The notes under the pieces were generated by a model. The model was given only the letters and a program-made list of their open reading frames with translations. It was not told where the DNA came from and ran no database searches. Shown here piece by piece: positions 25,591 to 32,618 of a DNA stretch of 64,000 bases. The position numbers and the translations under genes are program-made. The stretch is from CAWGOF01 sp963824225 (lineage in GTDB: Bacteria; Acidobacteriota; Polarisedimenticolia; Polarisedimenticolales; Polarisedimenticolaceae), in assembly GCA_963824225.1 (NCBI GenBank), contig CAWGOF010000003.1, forward strand, positions 620,001-684,000. The letters are read 5' to 3'. The first letter of the stretch is position 1. Each line of letters begins with the position of its first letter.

Positions 25591-26204
25591 TCGGACCTCG
25601 CGTGTACCGCCGGTACCTCAAGCGCCCGCTCGACGCCGTCGTCGCCGCCGTCCTGCTCGTTCTTCTGTCTCCCGTGCTCCTCGTGCTCGCCGCGGCTGTG
25701 TTCCTCGTCCACGGTCGGCCGGTGTTGTTCCGCCAGCGCCGACCCGGGCGTCGTGGCGTTCCGTTCGAGATCCTCAAGCTCCGGACGATGCGCGACGCGG
25801 TCGACACGCGGAAGGTTCCGCTCCCCGACGCCGAGCGCCTGACGCGCTTCGGCCGCTGGCTGCGGGCGACGAGCCTCGACGAGCTGCCCGAGCTGTGGAA
25901 CGTGCTGCGGGGCGACATGAGCCTCGTCGGCCCGCGGCCGCTCCTGCTCGACTACCTCCCGCGCTACTCGAGCGAGCAGCGCCGGCGGCATGACGTGCGA
26001 CCGGGCATCACCGGCTGGGCTCAGGTCCACGGCCGCAACGCGGTGAGCTGGGACGAGCGGTTCCGCCTCGACGTCTGGTACGTCGACCACGTGAGCCTCG
26101 CGCTCGACCTGCGCATCGTGCTTCGTACGATCGGTCTCGTGCTCAGGCGCGAGGGCATCTCGGCCGGGGGTCACGCGACGATGCCCCCGTTCGAGGGCGA
26201 GTGA
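25587..26204 (+). CDS. Undecaprenyl-phosphate sugar-1-phosphate transferase (PglC-like)
   Basis: This small monotopic phosphoglycosyltransferase starts repeat-unit synthesis by moving a sugar phosphate onto undecaprenyl phosphate. The 205 residues have one N-terminal re-entrant hydrophobic helix (AVVAAVLLVLLSPVLLVLAA) and the catalytic core LKLRTMRDA, TSLDELPELWNVLRGDMSLV with the D-E dyad, GPRPLL and RPGITGWAQVHGRNAVSWD. The short PglC-like form, rather than WcaJ with four extra helices, usually takes UDP-bacillosamine-type sugars, in keeping with the amino-sugar genes nearby. The 3' end is partly copied in the scar at 26893-26927. Confidence 0.93.
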   Translation: MIGPRVYRRYLKRPLDAVVAAVLLVLLSPVLLVLAAAVFLVHGRPVLFRQRRPGRRGVPFEILKLRTMRDAVDTRKVPLPDAERLTRFGRWLRATSLDELPELWNVLRGDMSLVGPRPLLLDYLPRYSSEQRRRHDVRPGITGWAQVHGRNAVSWDERFRLDVWYVDHVSLALDLRIVLRTIGLVLRREGISAGGHATMPPFEGE

Positions 26205-26222
26205 GCCGTGCGGTCCCGACCG

Positions 26223-26561
26223 CTACAGTTCCGCGAGCCGTCGGAGCTTGTTCTCCACGTCGCGCAACAGGCTCCCGGGCAATGCCCGCAGCGCGCGACG
26301 GAAGCGCCGGTTGTCGATCGCTCGACTCTGGTCGATCATCACCTCGCACTCCCGTTGGCCCGCGATCCCCCGCGGCACGGGTACGCGGAGCAGGCTCTCG
26401 CCCACGACGCGGGTGGTACACGGTAGAACCCAGGTCGACGGATGGCCTACGTCGTTGAGCAGGTCGGTCTGCATGACGAGGACGGGTCGGAGCTTGCCCG
26501 CTTCCGTCCCGCGCCGAGGTTCGAGGTCCGCGAGGTACAGCCAGCCTCGACGAAGCTTCAC
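26223..26561 (-). CDS. mazF: MazF/PemK-family toxin
   Basis: The 112-residue endoribonuclease toxin begins RRGWLYLADLEPRRGTEAGK followed by LRPVLVMQTD, the MazF signature with the catalytic Arg and the later Thr-containing strand (WVLPCTTRV). The C-terminus helix SLLRDVENKLRRLAEL is typical. The start is a GTG whose GTGA overlaps the antitoxin stop, the normal mazE-mazF order. It would cut mRNA at short sequences when free of its antitoxin. Confidence 0.92.
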   Translation of the reverse strand: MKLRRGWLYLADLEPRRGTEAGKLRPVLVMQTDLLNDVGHPSTWVLPCTTRVVGESLLRVPVPRGIAGQRECEVMIDQSRAIDNRRFRRALRALPGSLLRDVENKLRRLAEL

Positions 26562-26812
26562 GACTCGCCGAGCCCCTCGTCGACGAGGCCATCGAGTTCG
26601 GCGATCTCGGCGATCGTGCTCGCGCGCGCGGCTGCGGACGCCCGACGATAGGCGTCCCGGAGACTCGCGCGCTCGGTCGTCTCGTACAAGAGACGAAGGC
26701 CGCGGCGAACGACCTCGACGTTGCTCCGGGCCTTGAGCTTCGCCTTGAGCGCCAGCACCAGCCGCAGCTCGTCGGGGGGGAGCGTGATGCTGGACTTGGT
26801 ATGCTGTTTCAT
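26558..26812 (-). CDS. Ribbon-helix-helix antitoxin partner of MazF
   Basis: The 84-residue protein starts MKQHTKSSITLPPDELRLVL, a ribbon-helix-helix DNA-binding N-terminus, and ends in an acidic, flexible region (AEIAELDGLVDEGLGES) that would wrap the toxin. A longer frame from 26842 is rejected because the ATG at 26812 lies inside a palindromic operator and gives the standard N-terminus. It precedes and overlaps mazF. Confidence 0.87.
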   Translation of the reverse strand: MKQHTKSSITLPPDELRLVLALKAKLKARSNVEVVRRGLRLLYETTERASLRDAYRRASAAARASTIAEIAELDGLVDEGLGES

Positions 26813-26817
26813 ACCAA
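26796..26817 (-). promoter_or_regulatory. Palindromic operator over the antitoxin start codon
   Basis: TTGGTATG (26796-26803) and CATACCAA (26810-26817) are perfect reverse complements around a six-base spacer, and the antitoxin ATG is part of the right arm. On the minus strand an A/T-rich TATTTAT lies just upstream. Toxin-antitoxin operons commonly repress themselves through such a site. Confidence 0.65.
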
Positions 26818-26859
26818 ATAAATACCTCGGGGTCCTGGGCATGTCAAGCAGTGGCCGAG

Positions 26860-26927
26860 ATGTTGTCGTCCGACATCGACGAGTCGGACATCGCCGGGGG
26901 CCACGCGACGATGCCCCCGTTCGGGGG
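26860..26927. repeat. Chimeric scar: copy of aminotransferase start fused to copy of sugar-transferase end
   Basis: Bases 26860-26895 match 27690-27725 of the downstream aminotransferase gene at 33 of 36 positions (would read MLSSDIDESDIA against MSSPDIDESDIA). Bases 26893-26927 match 26163-26197 of the upstream sugar-transferase gene at 33 of 35. The two pieces are fused in the reverse of their genomic order with no gap. They lie between the MazF module and the BrnT module. The pieces are too short to code for a protein and no start signal precedes them. Confidence 0.85.
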
Positions 26928-27025
26928 GGGCCTGACCCGTTCCCGATCCGATACGCGTCCCAGCGCTCCGGCGTTCGGTGGGTGACAACGGCGGCCTACA
27001 TTCGGCCGTGCCATCGACTCGTCCG

Positions 27026-27053
27026 TTGACTTACATGGCGGGGCGCCTATACT
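27026..27053 (+). promoter_or_regulatory. Strong-looking promoter abutting the brnT ATG
   Basis: TTGACT (27026-27031) and TATACT (27048-27053) are 16 bp apart, each matching the consensus at five of six positions. The annotated ATG begins at 27055, one base after the -10 box, so a transcript starting seven bases downstream would lack this start codon. Confidence 0.5.
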
Positions 27054-27054
27054 C

Positions 27055-27357
27055 ATGGTTCGGTCACGGTACGAGTGGGATCCCGAGAAAGACCGCGAGA
27101 ACCGGAACAAGCATGGCGTCGCTTTTCGCGAGGCGCAGGCTCTCCTCGAGCGTGGCGGTGGCGTGTTGGAGCTGTACGACGCCGAGCACTCCTCGACAGA
27201 AGACAGATTCTTTGCCATCGGACCGACGAAGTCCGGCTTGATCGTCGTCGTGTTTACGGAGCGAGAGGACGACGTGATTCGTATTGTCAGTGCGCGCAAG
27301 GCGACCAGCGACGAGCAAGAACTCTACCGGGAGCATGTCGGCAGTGAAGGTACGTGA
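27055..27357 (+). CDS. brnT: BrnT-family toxin
   Basis: The 100-residue protein matches BrnT: YEWDPEKDRENRNKHGVAF, then FFAIGPTKSGLIVVVFTERE and the catalytic region VIRIVSARKATSDEQELY. BrnT is a RelE-fold ribonuclease. Its usual partner BrnA is a ribbon-helix-helix protein, but here the next gene is an HTH protein. The start at 27055 is the only start codon before the conserved YEWDP. The coding sequence overlaps the antitoxin by 23 bp. Confidence 0.92.
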   Translation: MVRSRYEWDPEKDRENRNKHGVAFREAQALLERGGGVLELYDAEHSSTEDRFFAIGPTKSGLIVVVFTEREDDVIRIVSARKATSDEQELYREHVGSEGT

Positions 27358-27643
27358 CGACGCGCGCGACCTGACCCGGGCCGACTTCGCCCGTGCGATC
27401 CCTCGGCGGCTGCGGGAGCGATTGATCCGTGGCGAGGTCTCGGAGGGCCACGACATCGCGGCCTTGCGACGATTCGTCGGCCTGACCCAGGAGCAGTTCG
27501 CGACCGCGCTCGGAATCAGTGTTCATACGCTGCGCAACTGGGAGCAGGGCCGCCGGGCGCCCGAGGGGCCGGCCCTCGCGCTGTTGCGCATCGCCGCGCG
27601 ACATCCGCGCATCCTGCGCGAGAACCTGATCGCACGAGCGTGA
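27335..27643 (+). CDS. HTH antitoxin paired with BrnT
   Basis: The 102-residue protein has an XRE-type helix-turn-helix at the C-terminal half: GLTQEQFATALGISVHTLRN followed by WEQGRRAPEGPALALL. The N-terminal half (LTRADFARAIPRRLRERLIR) resembles antitoxins of the NadS/HigA type. The start at 27335 gives overlap with brnT; an in-frame ATG at 27284 lies deeper in the toxin gene. It probably neutralises BrnT and autoregulates the operon. It ends five bases before the aminotransferase start. Confidence 0.88.
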   Translation: MSAVKVRDDARDLTRADFARAIPRRLRERLIRGEVSEGHDIAALRRFVGLTQEQFATALGISVHTLRNWEQGRRAPEGPALALLRIAARHPRILRENLIARA

Positions 27644-27647
27644 AGTC

Positions 27648-28787
27648 GTGAGTGCGGACGATCGCCTTACCTCCCAGCCCCCGATCCCGATGTCGTCGCC
27701 CGACATCGACGAGTCGGACATCGCGGCCGTTGCCGCGGTCGTGCGCTCGGGGCGCTTGGCCCTCGGACCGCAGACCGAGCTGCTCGAGGCACAGATCGCG
27801 GCGTACACCGGCACGCGCCACGCCGTCGCCGTCAGCTCGGGCACGGCGGCGCTGCACCTCGCGGTGCGCGGACTCGGCCTCGGCGAAGGCGACGAGGTGC
27901 TCGTCCCGTCCTTCACCTTCGCCGCGAGCGTCAACGTGCTGCTCTACGAGCGGGTCCGCCCGGTGTTCGTCGACGTCGAGCCCGACACCTACAACCTCGA
28001 TCCCGCGGACGTCGAGCGGAAGGTCGGTCCGCGCACACGGGCGATCCTGGCCGTCGACGTCTTCGGCCACCCGGCCGAGTGGGACGCGCTCGGCGACGTC
28101 GCGGCGCGCCACCGCCTCCGGCTGATCGACGACTCGTGCGAGGCGCTCGGCGCCGAGTACCGCGGAACGCGCCTGGGGCGCTTCGGCGACGTCGCGGCGT
28201 TCGCGTTCTACCCGAACAAGCAGATCACGACCGGCGAGGGCGGCGTGCTCGTGACGGACGACGAAGCCATCGCGAGCCTCGCGCGCAGCCTGCGCAACCA
28301 GGGGCGCGGCGAGATGGGAGCGTGGCTCGAGCACGAGCGCCTGGGCTACAACTACCGGCTCGACGAGATGAGCGCCGCGCTCGGCGTGTCGCAGCTCGCG
28401 CGGCTCGACGCGTTCCTCGAGCGCCGCGACGGGGTCGCTCGGGCCTACGGCGCGCGCCTGTCTCGGATCGAGCGCGTGCAGGCGCCGATCGTAAGACCCC
28501 ACGTCCGGATGAGCTGGTTCGTCTACGTCGTCACTCTCGAGGCCGGGCTCGACCGCGATCCGGTGATGCGGGCGATCGAGCGCGCCGGGATCCCGGTGCG
28601 GGGCTACTTCCCTCCGGTCCATCTACAGCCGTACATCCGCGAGCTGCTCGGCACGGGTCCAGGCCTGCTTCCCGTGACCGAGGCGATCGCGGGGCGCACG
28701 ATCGCGCTGCCGTTCCACAACCGGCTGCCCGAAGAGTCGATCGACCGTGTGGTCAAGGCGCTGGCCGGCGCACTTGGCGCACGCTAG
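27648..28787 (+). CDS. DegT/DnrJ/EryC1-type sugar-nucleotide aminotransferase (second)
   Basis: This 379-residue PLP enzyme has the cofactor lysine K191 in FYPNKQITTGEGG, the phosphate-binding VSSGTAALHLAV, and LIDDSCEALGAEYRG. A GTG at 27648 is used because IPMSSPDIDESDIAAV, with IP before the ATG at 27690, fits the family's N-terminus. It likely aminates the 4-keto product of the dehydratase at 29530, before N-formylation by 23739-24500. Its first codons are partly duplicated at 26860-26895, which indicates that it once directly followed the sugar transferase gene. Confidence 0.92.
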   Translation: MSADDRLTSQPPIPMSSPDIDESDIAAVAAVVRSGRLALGPQTELLEAQIAAYTGTRHAVAVSSGTAALHLAVRGLGLGEGDEVLVPSFTFAASVNVLLYERVRPVFVDVEPDTYNLDPADVERKVGPRTRAILAVDVFGHPAEWDALGDVAARHRLRLIDDSCEALGAEYRGTRLGRFGDVAAFAFYPNKQITTGEGGVLVTDDEAIASLARSLRNQGRGEMGAWLEHERLGYNYRLDEMSAALGVSQLARLDAFLERRDGVARAYGARLSRIERVQAPIVRPHVRMSWFVYVVTLEAGLDRDPVMRAIERAGIPVRGYFPPVHLQPYIRELLGTGPGLLPVTEAIAGRTIALPFHNRLPEESIDRVVKALAGALGAR

Positions 28788-28796
28788 GAAGCCGCG

Positions 28797-29177
28797 TCAG
28801 ACCTCCGCCAGCACGAGACCCGGAACGCGCTCGAAGTGACGGCGGTTCCGCGTCAAAAGCTGCGCTCCACGGGACAGAACCGCTCCCGCGATCAGCGTGT
28901 CGGCGGTTCCAATGTCGCGCCCCGTGTCGGCCAGCCCGCGCCTCACGTCTGCGGCACAATCCGCGGCACGCGCGTCGACGCCCACACACGGCACGACATC
29001 CAGCAATCGTAGTGCCGCTGACTTGCTTGTCTCACCCCGCGCGCCCACGAGAAGCTCGAAGCGACTGATCGAGGTCGTCGCGAGCCCATTCTCAAGGAAC
29101 GCACGTTCCACCCGTGAAGCTCCGGGCTGTCGATCCTCGAGGAAGTCGATCAGAACGTCGGTGTCGGCGATGATCAT
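28797..29177 (-). CDS. vapC: VapC-family PIN-domain toxin
   Basis: The 126-residue PIN RNase starts MIIADTDVLIDFLEDR. It shows the expected acidic metal ligands: D5 and D7 region, the Glu in SISRFELLVGA and the Asp in IGTADTLIAGAVL. VapC toxins cut tRNA or rRNA. The ATG overlaps the stop of the upstream antitoxin by ATGA (29174-29177), the normal vapB-vapC order. It is convergent with the aminotransferase, 9 bp apart. Confidence 0.92.
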   Translation of the reverse strand: MIIADTDVLIDFLEDRQPGASRVERAFLENGLATTSISRFELLVGARGETSKSAALRLLDVVPCVGVDARAADCAADVRRGLADTGRDIGTADTLIAGAVLSRGAQLLTRNRRHFERVPGLVLAEV

Positions 29178-29413
29178 CGCCAGCTTGCCCGCAGGGCCCT
29201 CGCGGTCTCGCGGAGGTGTCGCGCTTCGTCGGCAGAGATGGCGCCCTTGAGCCGCCTCACAACGCGTCGCCGACTCCTCGGCCGGTCGAAACGATCGAAA
29301 TACGCGTCGAGCGCCTCCGCGATGACGTGGGAGACCCCCCGGAGCTTGCGGCGAAGGGCTATCTCTCGCAACCGGGCTCGATGCTCGGGCTTCAGTTCGA
29401 TCGTGGTACGCAT
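29174..29413 (-). CDS. Ribbon-helix-helix VapB-type antitoxin
   Basis: The 79-residue protein begins MRTTIELKPEHRARLREIAL with GVSHVIAEALDAYFD, a ribbon-helix-helix fold, and ends in a basic stretch (SRRRVVRRLKGAISADEARH) that would contact the toxin. It directly precedes and overlaps vapC. It would bind VapC and its own promoter in the 29414-29529 spacer. Confidence 0.88.
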   Translation of the reverse strand: MRTTIELKPEHRARLREIALRRKLRGVSHVIAEALDAYFDRFDRPRSRRRVVRRLKGAISADEARHLRETARALRASWR

Positions 29414-29529
29414 GATCGCCTCGGTAGCAATCTACGCCGGCGACGCTGGGCCGCCAAGCTCGTGCGGTTGCGTTTCGGCAACTTCCCCTTTCTCGCCGCC
29501 CCGGCTCGGCATATAGTGGGCGGGCGAAG

Positions 29530-31431
29530 GTGAACGCACGCAACGACAGCGGCACGCGGCGCGCGGCGCTCGCGATGCCCCACGAGCTACGCCAGGTCCT
29601 CGTACTCCTGCTCGACGGGGCGATCACGTTCGTCTGCTTCTGGATCGCCACGCTCCTGCGCTTCGAGGGTACGATCCCCGACGGCTACCGGGCGACGCTG
29701 CCGTGGTTCGCACTGATCCTGGGTTGCGTGCGCATGCTCGTGAACCTGGCGTTCCGGCTGCACCGCTGGTCGTTCCGGTTCTCCGGGCTGGCCGATGGCG
29801 CGCGCATCGCGATGGCCGGGGCGTTCGGGACCGGACTGTTCCTCGCGATCCTTTATCTCTTGCGCAACGCGGGCCCGCCGCGCTCGGTCGTCGTGCTCGA
29901 GCTGCTCCTGTCGTCGCTGCTCATGGCCACCGCGCGGTTCACCCCGCGCCTCGCCGGGCTGTACATCGGGTCGTTCACGCGCAACCGGCGCGACGGCACG
30001 CTGCGCACGCTGATCGTCGGCGCGGGTGCGGCGGGCGAGATGCTGCTGCGCGACCTGCAGCGCTCGAACGAGCACTCGTACCGCGTGATCGGGTTCGTCG
30101 ACGACGACGGCGGTCGGCTGCACCACGTGCTGGGCGGCCGGCCGGTCCTCGGCGCGATCTCGAGCCTGCCGAGGATCGTCCGCGACACACGGGCCGAGCA
30201 GCTGTTGATCGCGATCCCCCGCCTGCCGGGGCGCCGGATCCGCGAGATCCTGTCCCTGTGCGCCGACCTCAAGCTGCGGTTCAAGATCTTGCCCGTGTCG
30301 TTCCTCTACTTCCAGGACCGCGGGGCGGGCGCGGCGATGCAGGACCTCGTGCCCGACGACCTGCTGCCCCGTGAGCCCGTGGCATTCGCCGAGACCCACG
30401 CGCCCGGCCCGATGGGTCAGCGCACGGCGCTCGTCACCGGGGCCGCCGGATCGATCGGCGCCGAGATCACCGAGCAGCTCCTGCGCGCCGGGCTCGGCCG
30501 CCTCGTGATGGTCGACCTGAACGAGAACGGGCTGTACCTGAACCAGCGGTCGCTCGCCCGGCGCTACCCGTGCGCCCGGGTCGAGATCGAGGTCGCGGAC
30601 ATCCGCGACCCGAGCCGCCTGCGCTCGATCTTCGGACGGTACCGCCCGCACGACGTGTTCCATGCCGCGGCGCACAAGCACGTGCCGCTGATGGAGGCCG
30701 CGCCGTGCGAGGCGATCAAGAACAACGTCGCCGGAACCTTGAACGTCGCGCGAGCGGCGGACGCGTGCGGGGCCGAGCGCTTCGTCTACATCTCGAGCGA
30801 CAAGGCGGTCCGGCCGACGAGCGTGATGGGAGCGACCAAGCGCCTGGGCGAGGAGATCGTGCGCGCGATGGCCCGGAGGTCGGACACGCGGTTCTCGGCC
30901 GTGCGGTTCGGCAATGTGCTCGGGTCGTCGGGCTCGGTCGTGCCGCTGTTCCGCGAGCAGATCGCCGCGGGCGGGCCGGTGACGGTGACTGATCCCGACG
31001 TGCGGCGGTATTTCATGACGATCTCCGAGGCCGTGGCGCTCGTGCTGACCGCGGGGTACGGCGACTACGGCGAGCTGTGCGTGCTCGACATGGGCGAGCA
31101 GATCCGGATCGTCGACCTCGCGCGGCACATGATCACGATGGCCGGGCACGTGCCCGACGTCGACGTTGCGATCGAGTACACCGGCCTGCGGCCGGGCGAG
31201 AAGCTGGCCGAGGAGCTGCTGACCGAGGAAGAGGAGAGCACGCGGCGCGTGCACGACAAGATCTTCGTCGCCGACTGCCGCCCGCCTTTGACCGATCTCG
31301 ACGACCGGCTCGAGGACCTCGTCGCCACCGCGCAGCTCGAGCAGGAGGCCGGCGTGCTCACGCTCCTGCGGACCCTCGTCCCGACCTATCGTCCCGCGAA
31401 GCACGAGCTGCCCGACACCCGCACGGCCTAG
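29530..31431 (+). CDS. Membrane nucleotide-sugar 4,6-dehydratase (PglF/CapD/FlaA1-like)
   Basis: This 633-residue inner-membrane enzyme converts UDP-HexNAc to a 4-keto-6-deoxy sugar. Four N-terminal helices lie within residues 15-125. A first Rossmann region (RTLIVGAGAAGEMLLRDL) follows, then the catalytic SDR domain with TGAAGSIGAEI, HAAAHKHVPLMEAAP and SSDKAVRPTSVMGATKR, the modified T/S-M-K active site of this family, and later GLRPGEKLAEELL. The GTG start follows GGGCGAAG, and TATAGT (29512-29517) is a possible -10. It starts the second EPS operon and supplies keto-sugar to the aminotransferase. Confidence 0.93.
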   Translation: MNARNDSGTRRAALAMPHELRQVLVLLLDGAITFVCFWIATLLRFEGTIPDGYRATLPWFALILGCVRMLVNLAFRLHRWSFRFSGLADGARIAMAGAFGTGLFLAILYLLRNAGPPRSVVVLELLLSSLLMATARFTPRLAGLYIGSFTRNRRDGTLRTLIVGAGAAGEMLLRDLQRSNEHSYRVIGFVDDDGGRLHHVLGGRPVLGAISSLPRIVRDTRAEQLLIAIPRLPGRRIREILSLCADLKLRFKILPVSFLYFQDRGAGAAMQDLVPDDLLPREPVAFAETHAPGPMGQRTALVTGAAGSIGAEITEQLLRAGLGRLVMVDLNENGLYLNQRSLARRYPCARVEIEVADIRDPSRLRSIFGRYRPHDVFHAAAHKHVPLMEAAPCEAIKNNVAGTLNVARAADACGAERFVYISSDKAVRPTSVMGATKRLGEEIVRAMARRSDTRFSAVRFGNVLGSSGSVVPLFREQIAAGGPVTVTDPDVRRYFMTISEAVALVLTAGYGDYGELCVLDMGEQIRIVDLARHMITMAGHVPDVDVAIEYTGLRPGEKLAEELLTEEEESTRRVHDKIFVADCRPPLTDLDDRLEDLVATAQLEQEAGVLTLLRTLVPTYRPAKHELPDTRTA

Positions 31432-32598
31432 ATGCGGTTCCTGTTCGCGGCGGCCGGGATCGCGGCGTACGCCGCGCTTTGCGCGTACGCCGCGCTTTGC
31501 GCGTACGCCGCGCTTTGCGCGGCCTACCACGGCGGAGCGCTCGGAGAGTCGGCCGCCGCGATCGCCCGCACGGCAGAAGACCACCTCGCACGGGGTCTCG
31601 GCGCGCTGAACGACGCGGCGCTCCCGGCGCCCGAGCGCCTCGCGCGCTACCGCGCCGAGCTGGCGCTCGGCGAGGAGCGGCTCGCGGCGAGCCTGCGCGC
31701 GCGGCCGACGAGCGCGCGCACGCTGGCCCAGCTCGCGGCCACGCGGTTCGAGCTCGATCCGCCGCTCGACGAGGCTGCGGCCGTGCGCCACAGGGCTACG
31801 ATCCGCGCCGCATCGCTCCTCGCGCCCGGGGTGCCCCAGGTCCAGATCCAGCTCGGAGAGCTGCTGATCAAGATGGGCCGCCAGGGCGATGCGACCGAGT
31901 ACCTGCGCCGCGCGGTCGAGCTCGACGCAAACACGAGCGCCCAGGCGGTGTCGGTCCTGCGCGACAGCCTGTTGACCGTCGACGAGTTGGCCGCGGCGCT
32001 CCCGCGCACGCCCGAAGTGCTCGCCGCGCTCGACCGCTCGTACCGCGAGGCCGGGCGCGACCTGGACTACCTGGCGCTCGTCGAGGCTTCGCTCGCGGCG
32101 GGCGGAGCGGCGTATCGGCCGCTCGTCGTGAGCTACGCCAACGCGTGTTTCACTGCGCGCATGCCGCACCGGGCGGTCGAGCGCCTGGGTGCGCTCGGGC
32201 CGCTCGCCGATCGCGAGGCCGAGGCGATGCGCCTGGTCCAGCTCTCGCGGGCCCACGGCGTGCTCGGCGATCGCGATCGCGCGGTCGAGACGGTGCGGGA
32301 GGCCGAACGCATCTCGCCCGCAGCCTGGACCTCGGAGCAGCTCGGCGGCTCACTCGCCGCCGCGGGGGATGGCGCGGGAGCGATCGCGGCGTACCGCCGC
32401 GCCCTCGGGAGCGTGGCGCGCGACCGCGGCGACGCACGGACGCGCGCGCGGCTCTACCGGCGGATCGGACAGGCCGAGGAGCTGCGGGGCCAGGGTGCGC
32501 GGGCGTTCGAGGCCTACCGCCGTGCGGTCGAGCTCGACCCCGCGGAGCCGATCGCCCGACGGCGGCTGGCCGAGATGCGCTCGGCTGCGGGTCGATAG
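31432..32598 (+). CDS. TPR protein with repeated transmembrane segment
   Basis: The 388-residue protein starts immediately after the dehydratase stop with no gap. The N-terminal membrane helix is built from AYAALC repeated three times (residues 12-29) by an 18-bp tandem DNA repeat. The remainder contains TPR-like helices (IQLGELLIKMGRQGDATEYL, RRIGQAEELRGQGARAFEAY) and is predicted to face the periplasm. TPR proteins in EPS operons often scaffold polymerase and export complexes. No enzymatic motif is seen. Confidence 0.82.
   Translation: MRFLFAAAGIAAYAALCAYAALCAYAALCAAYHGGALGESAAAIARTAEDHLARGLGALNDAALPAPERLARYRAELALGEERLAASLRARPTSARTLAQLAATRFELDPPLDEAAAVRHRATIRAASLLAPGVPQVQIQLGELLIKMGRQGDATEYLRRAVELDANTSAQAVSVLRDSLLTVDELAAALPRTPEVLAALDRSYREAGRDLDYLALVEASLAAGGAAYRPLVVSYANACFTARMPHRAVERLGALGPLADREAEAMRLVQLSRAHGVLGDRDRAVETVREAERISPAAWTSEQLGGSLAAAGDGAGAIAAYRRALGSVARDRGDARTRARLYRRIGQAEELRGQGARAFEAYRRAVELDPAEPIARRRLAEMRSAAGR
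31465..31518 (+). repeat. Three perfect 18-bp tandem repeats in coding sequence
   Basis: The unit GCGTACGCCGCGCTTTGC occurs at 31465-31482, 31483-31500 and 31501-31518. It encodes AYAALC in frame within the membrane helix of the TPR protein. Slippage by one unit would change helix length by six residues without a frameshift. Confidence 0.95.
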
Positions 32599-32618
32599 AT
32601 CGGCTACCATCGACGTCC

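Noticed and set aside
26860..26927. Small coding gene in the scar
   Set aside because: No ribosome binding site, and both halves match ends of neighbouring genes, so it is a duplication remnant.
29587..32256. 889-codon open frame opposite the dehydratase and TPR genes
   Set aside because: Antisense shadow with compositional bias only; it contains the mirror of the 18-bp repeats.
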